From assembly GCA_946894095.1 (NCBI GenBank), contig OX335659.1:1433501-1497500 (forward strand): a stretch of DNA of 64,000 nt. The letters run 5' to 3'. A program made the position numbers and the translations under genes. Source of the stretch: Incurvaria masculella (lineage: Eukaryota; Arthropoda; Insecta; Lepidoptera; Incurvariidae). Below the pieces are notes generated by a model. It was not told the origin of the DNA, did no database searches, and worked only from the letters and a program-made list of their open reading frames with translations. Shown here in pieces: positions 61,901-64,000 of the stretch (positions are counted from its first letter, which is position 1; each line of letters begins with the position of its first letter).

Positions 61901-63384
61901 AGTATAACTTTGAAACAGAGCATAGAAGTGGTAAATCCCATGGAAATGCTGACGCTTTGTCTCGTCGACCCTGTCCAGAAGAGTGTAAACACTGCATCAG
62001 GGAAGAAACAAAGGAAACTGCCCGTTTAAAGGCGATCCGAATGGATAACATCAGTGAAGAATGGAGCAATGAAAACATGAAGCTAGCACAGGAGGAGGAC
62101 GAAGATTTAATGCCCATTATTCGCTGGAAGCGATCAGGAGAGGCAAAGCCGGAATGGAAAGATGTTTCCGCAATGAGCACTGCGACTAAGAGTTACTGGG
62201 CTCAGTGGTCGAGCTTGCTACTTCATAACGGTATCCTTTACAGAAAATGGGAAACACCTAACGGTAAGGATACCTCTTTGCAATTAGTCATCCCCAGAAC
62301 TAAGATAAAAGAAGTTCTTCGTTGCCTACATGATGGAACTTCAGGTGGACATTTGGGAATAAAGAAAACGCTCCTGAAGATTCGCCAGCGGTTCTACTGG
62401 ATTAATTGCCGCGACGATGTTGAAGAGTGGTGCCGTAAATGCACGTCCTGTAGCGCTGTCAAAGGTCCTCAGACACGGAGCAAAGGAGCTTTAAAACTCT
62501 ACAATGTTGGAGCTCCGTGGGAGAGAATCGCTATTGACGTGGCTGGCCCTTTTCCCCCAACTAATGACGGCAACCGTTACTTTATGGTTGTGATGGATTA
62601 TTTTACTAAGTGGCCTGAGGTATTTGCAATACCAAATCAGGAAGCAACCACGGTTGCACAAAAATTGGTCCATGAAGTTTTCTGTCGCTTCGGAGTACCT
62701 CTCGAGATACACACCGATCAAGGCAGAAATTTTGAATCCCGAGTGTTTCAGGAGACATGTCGATTAATGAAAATCCATAAGACCAGGACAACTCCATACC
62801 ACCCACAATCAGATGGAATGGTGGAACGATTTAATCAGACATTGGAAAGACACTTGGCCAAATTGGTGGAGGAACATCAAAAGGATTGGGACCAGTATAT
62901 ACCTCTCTTTCTATTGTCTTACCGAACAGCTGTGCATGAAAGCGTAGACGAAACTCCAGCCTACATCAACTTTGGACGCGAGCTTAGACTACCAGCTGAC
63001 CTTCTGACGGGATGTCCACCGGAGGCCTCTCGTAGTGTAACAGAGTACGTGTCAGATCTTCGAGGGAAAATGGACACTGTATATAAACATGTCCGAGAGG
63101 TTGGTCTACGAACAAGCGAACGGATGAAGACACGTTATGACCGCCGGGCTCATGGCAACGTATTCGAAGAAGGATCTTTAGTTTGGCTTCATAATCCTTT
63201 ACGTAAGAAAGGAAAAAGTCCCAAACTGCAGCCAAAATGGGAAGGTCCTTATACAGTGGTGACTAAAATGAATGACGTGACATATCGTATCCGCCGGAAT
63301 GATAGATGTCAGGCTAAAATTGTACACGTAGATCGTCTGGCCCGATACCACGGAGACAATTATGCTCGAGACGAGCATAACTAA
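58939..63384 (+). CDS. gag-pol: Gypsy Gag-Pol polyprotein, 1481 codons, intact
   Basis: One frame holds the whole replication set. Gag: Gln/Glu/Arg-rich coiled coil (about 60-145), capsid-like region (about 155-320) and one CCHC knuckle, CYGCNELGHLRTNC, at 346-359. Protease: LDTGAS near 424-429. Reverse transcriptase: FCVDYRRLND near 647, LDLKSGYW near 684 and YLDD at 747-750. RNase H: TDAS near 895, TDHAALKW near 961, NADALSR near 1003. Integrase: zinc finger H1131/H1138 with C1168/C1171 region, catalytic D1200 (AIDVAGPF), D1260 (HTDQGRNF), E1296 (GMVERFNQ), and a GPY-type module near the end (KWEGPYTVV). No env. The start Met lies 26 bp past the LTR. Fusion of gag and pol in a single frame is seen directly; activity is inference. 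Confidence 0.93.
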   Translation: MPITPREDKEGMRTRSQTAADPTLAEDGAASGTQGLKSHQTMTPNPALDLAALIHFMQEKFREQAVRQEEQSQEQTRRQEEQARRQEEQQLELMLAVKESNAKIKRQLDEVSSRIEEQDQTLERHEKRLNGLESKITEEVQKIKTCGVTMTSSATGGTRFKVPPFDGTTSWAAYKRQFESVIKANGWSQDQAKTALTLGLRDKALHVLEALGDEVTYDELLEALESRFGDKHLEHVYRAQLRDRVQRSSEGLQQWALEIEKLVRKAHQSSPKTSLDDYLVQAFVDGIKDIEVRAAVRLGHHTTVKDALAHALEVEAVRSDPRAHRVREVLTSETRTPGRRKFTPRCYGCNELGHLRTNCPETKKNNLRCCGRGRAAGKRVKASTGGRVLAGRIEAPKVTISQAFTGNSLLVEGQVNGIKCNLTLDTGASRTVVKSKTFGHVTWNRRQYFNVCRLQTATGQHIPVHGEMEVTIKIGSKTYRHTAILADIIDDCILGLDFMRTNNCKIDLANGVLKCGREEVSWLRKCDEVSSEALTTGRSKVAALLEDSRRDLTVDELQKAASLLTRYLDIFSSHEGDIGRTSMVKHRINTGDALPIRQRPRRVPVAKEEEVQKMIADMQKNNVIETSSSPWCSPVVLVKKKDGSTRFCVDYRRLNDVTKKDSYPLPRIDDTLDTLSGMKWFTTLDLKSGYWQVEIDQKDKEKTAFTTGHGLWQFKVMPFGLCNAPATFERLMERVLFGLIGKACLVYLDDIIIIGRTFDDHIKNLENVLSKIHQANLKLSGNKCSFFKRQVSYLGHVISENGIQTDPKKIEAVQEWPVPKDKTEIRAFLGLCSYYRRFVRNFSEIAKPLHRLTEDKRQFTWDEDCTSSFQELKQRLCNAPILGYPEADKEYIVDTDASNTGIGGVLSQLHEDKEIVIGYFSKSLSKPERNYCVTRRELLAVVKTLQHFTKYLLGRRFRLRTDHAALKWLLQFKNPEGQVARWLEQLQEYNFETEHRSGKSHGNADALSRRPCPEECKHCIREETKETARLKAIRMDNISEEWSNENMKLAQEEDEDLMPIIRWKRSGEAKPEWKDVSAMSTATKSYWAQWSSLLLHNGILYRKWETPNGKDTSLQLVIPRTKIKEVLRCLHDGTSGGHLGIKKTLLKIRQRFYWINCRDDVEEWCRKCTSCSAVKGPQTRSKGALKLYNVGAPWERIAIDVAGPFPPTNDGNRYFMVVMDYFTKWPEVFAIPNQEATTVAQKLVHEVFCRFGVPLEIHTDQGRNFESRVFQETCRLMKIHKTRTTPYHPQSDGMVERFNQTLERHLAKLVEEHQKDWDQYIPLFLLSYRTAVHESVDETPAYINFGRELRLPADLLTGCPPEASRSVTEYVSDLRGKMDTVYKHVREVGLRTSERMKTRYDRRAHGNVFEEGSLVWLHNPLRKKGKSPKLQPKWEGPYTVVTKMNDVTYRIRRNDRCQAKIVHVDRLARYHGDNYARDEHN

Positions 63385-63395
63385 GGAGGGGGCAG
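63383..63395 (+). promoter_or_regulatory. Polypurine tract of the gypsy element
   Basis: AAGGAGGGGGCAG lies immediately before the 3' LTR, overlapping the gag-pol stop codon: the usual plus-strand primer position. Confidence 0.8.
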
Positions 63396-63901
63396 TGTTA
63401 CGAGCGCGCCATCTGTTGGAGTTCGGCTGCAACGTCGATGCGTTTCGTCAACAGATGGCGCTGCTTACAACTTCTATCGCGATAGTGATTCGGTGGTGCT
63501 GGTACAATATAACAAAAATGTTTGGCGCATCTGGCTGAGAGCAATTTCTGGAACGGTCGGGCGATTCCCGATGGAGATTGTTCTCGGCTGGCCCGCCAGG
63601 GGGGGGGCGCCTAGAATTCGGTGGAGTTTTCTAGAAAGAAGCTCCACCGATATAAAAGGCGCCTCAGCCAGCGCTGCCGCCAGTCTATTTTGAATAGTGA
63701 AGCGAGCGAGACAACAAGCGATAGTGCAGTAAAGTGAGTGAACTAGCTCTCAGTGATACAGTTCAGCGATATTTAGAATTTGGTGATCGAAGTGACACAA
63801 AATTGTCTTTGTTTGTGTTTCATTCGTGAATTGTTTTCAATAAAAGAACATTTGTTAACTTTTGGTGTTTCTACTCTAATCCGCACCCTACCCGCGTAAC
63901 A
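63396..63901 (+). repeat. Gypsy 3' LTR
   Basis: 506 bp. It differs from the 5' LTR at about four sites: GATGGAG for GATAGAG, AGGGGGG for AGGTGGG, TATAAAAG for TATACAAG and CAGCGCTG for CAGCACTG. Followed by GTAT. Confidence 0.92.
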
Positions 63902-64000
63902 GTATTTATTTGCATTAATTCACCTTCAGTCGTTCAATGACTTGTTTTACTACGAGTAGATACTAGTCAACCCCTGGATTCTCTAAGTCCAAAAAATTGG
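63902..64000 (-). other. Flank beyond the gypsy insertion
   Basis: The start of unique sequence after the target-site copy GTAT. AT-rich, nothing recognised. Confidence 0.4.

Larger units (their letters stand above)
58407..63901 (+). mobile_element. Complete Ty3/gypsy LTR retrotransposon, 5495 bp
   Basis: Two 506-bp LTRs (58407-58912, 63396-63901), TSD GTAT on both sides (58403-58406, 63902-63905), a primer-binding site, a polypurine tract and one uninterrupted gag-pol of 1481 codons with no env. The LTRs differ at about four positions by eye, so insertion is recent but not brand-new. All catalytic residues I can check are present. It is antisense to neurexin. Clade within Ty3/gypsy is not resolved. 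Confidence 0.93.

Overview
This window is eukaryotic and looks like the genome of a moth or butterfly (Lepidoptera), though no species can be named. The signs are an insect-type gene with small exons and long AT-rich introns, an errantivirus of the TED/17.6/297 type, arthropod-type CCTAA (TTAGG) repeat units, and many dispersed families that I associate with lepidopteran genomes: SINEs with tRNA- and 5S-like heads, a hairpin-ended repeat with a CCGT run, TTAA-flanked MITEs, and RTE-type LINE scraps.

The only host gene I can support is on the minus strand: neurexin-1 (Nrx-1), a presynaptic adhesion receptor. Eight exons can be placed with consistent splice phases: 52445-52586 (EGF-A), 20944-21093, 20384-20544, 9106-9264 and 8222-8374 (LNS2), then 4971-5078, 3055-3247 and 380-571 (LNS3). 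The start of the gene (LNS1) and its end (EGF-B to the cytoplasmic tail) lie outside the window. The EGF-A to LNS2 intron is about 31 kb and holds most of the mobile DNA.

The most unusual finding is that four of these exons are each abutted by a tandem array made of their own splice-border sequence. LNS3 exon 3055-3247 is followed by ten copies of a 209-bp unit (exon plus 16 bp). LNS2 exon 20384-20544 is followed by eight copies of an 80-bp unit (36 coding bases, donor, 44-bp mini-intron, acceptor). EGF-A exon 52445-52586 is followed by nine copies of 125-167 bp (mostly 143 and 156), increasingly decayed with distance. LNS2 exon 9106-9264 is preceded by about ten copies of a 41-bp unit built from its 3' splice site. 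I know of no described mechanism that does this repeatedly in one gene.

Mobile DNA, left to right: LINE and SINE fragments, MITEs and unrelated satellites (9.8-26 kb); a young errantivirus at 28779-36204 with identical LTRs, intact gag and env frames but a broken pol, inserted in a foldback MITE; more SINEs and MITEs (36-50 kb); and at 54-64 kb a complete Ty3/gypsy element (58407-63901, one 1481-codon gag-pol) whose 5' half is duplicated as an inverted arm, giving a palindrome of two 3436-bp arms around a 406-bp spacer. Bacterial features (operons, CRISPR, origins) are absent, and I found no credible tRNA or rRNA gene.
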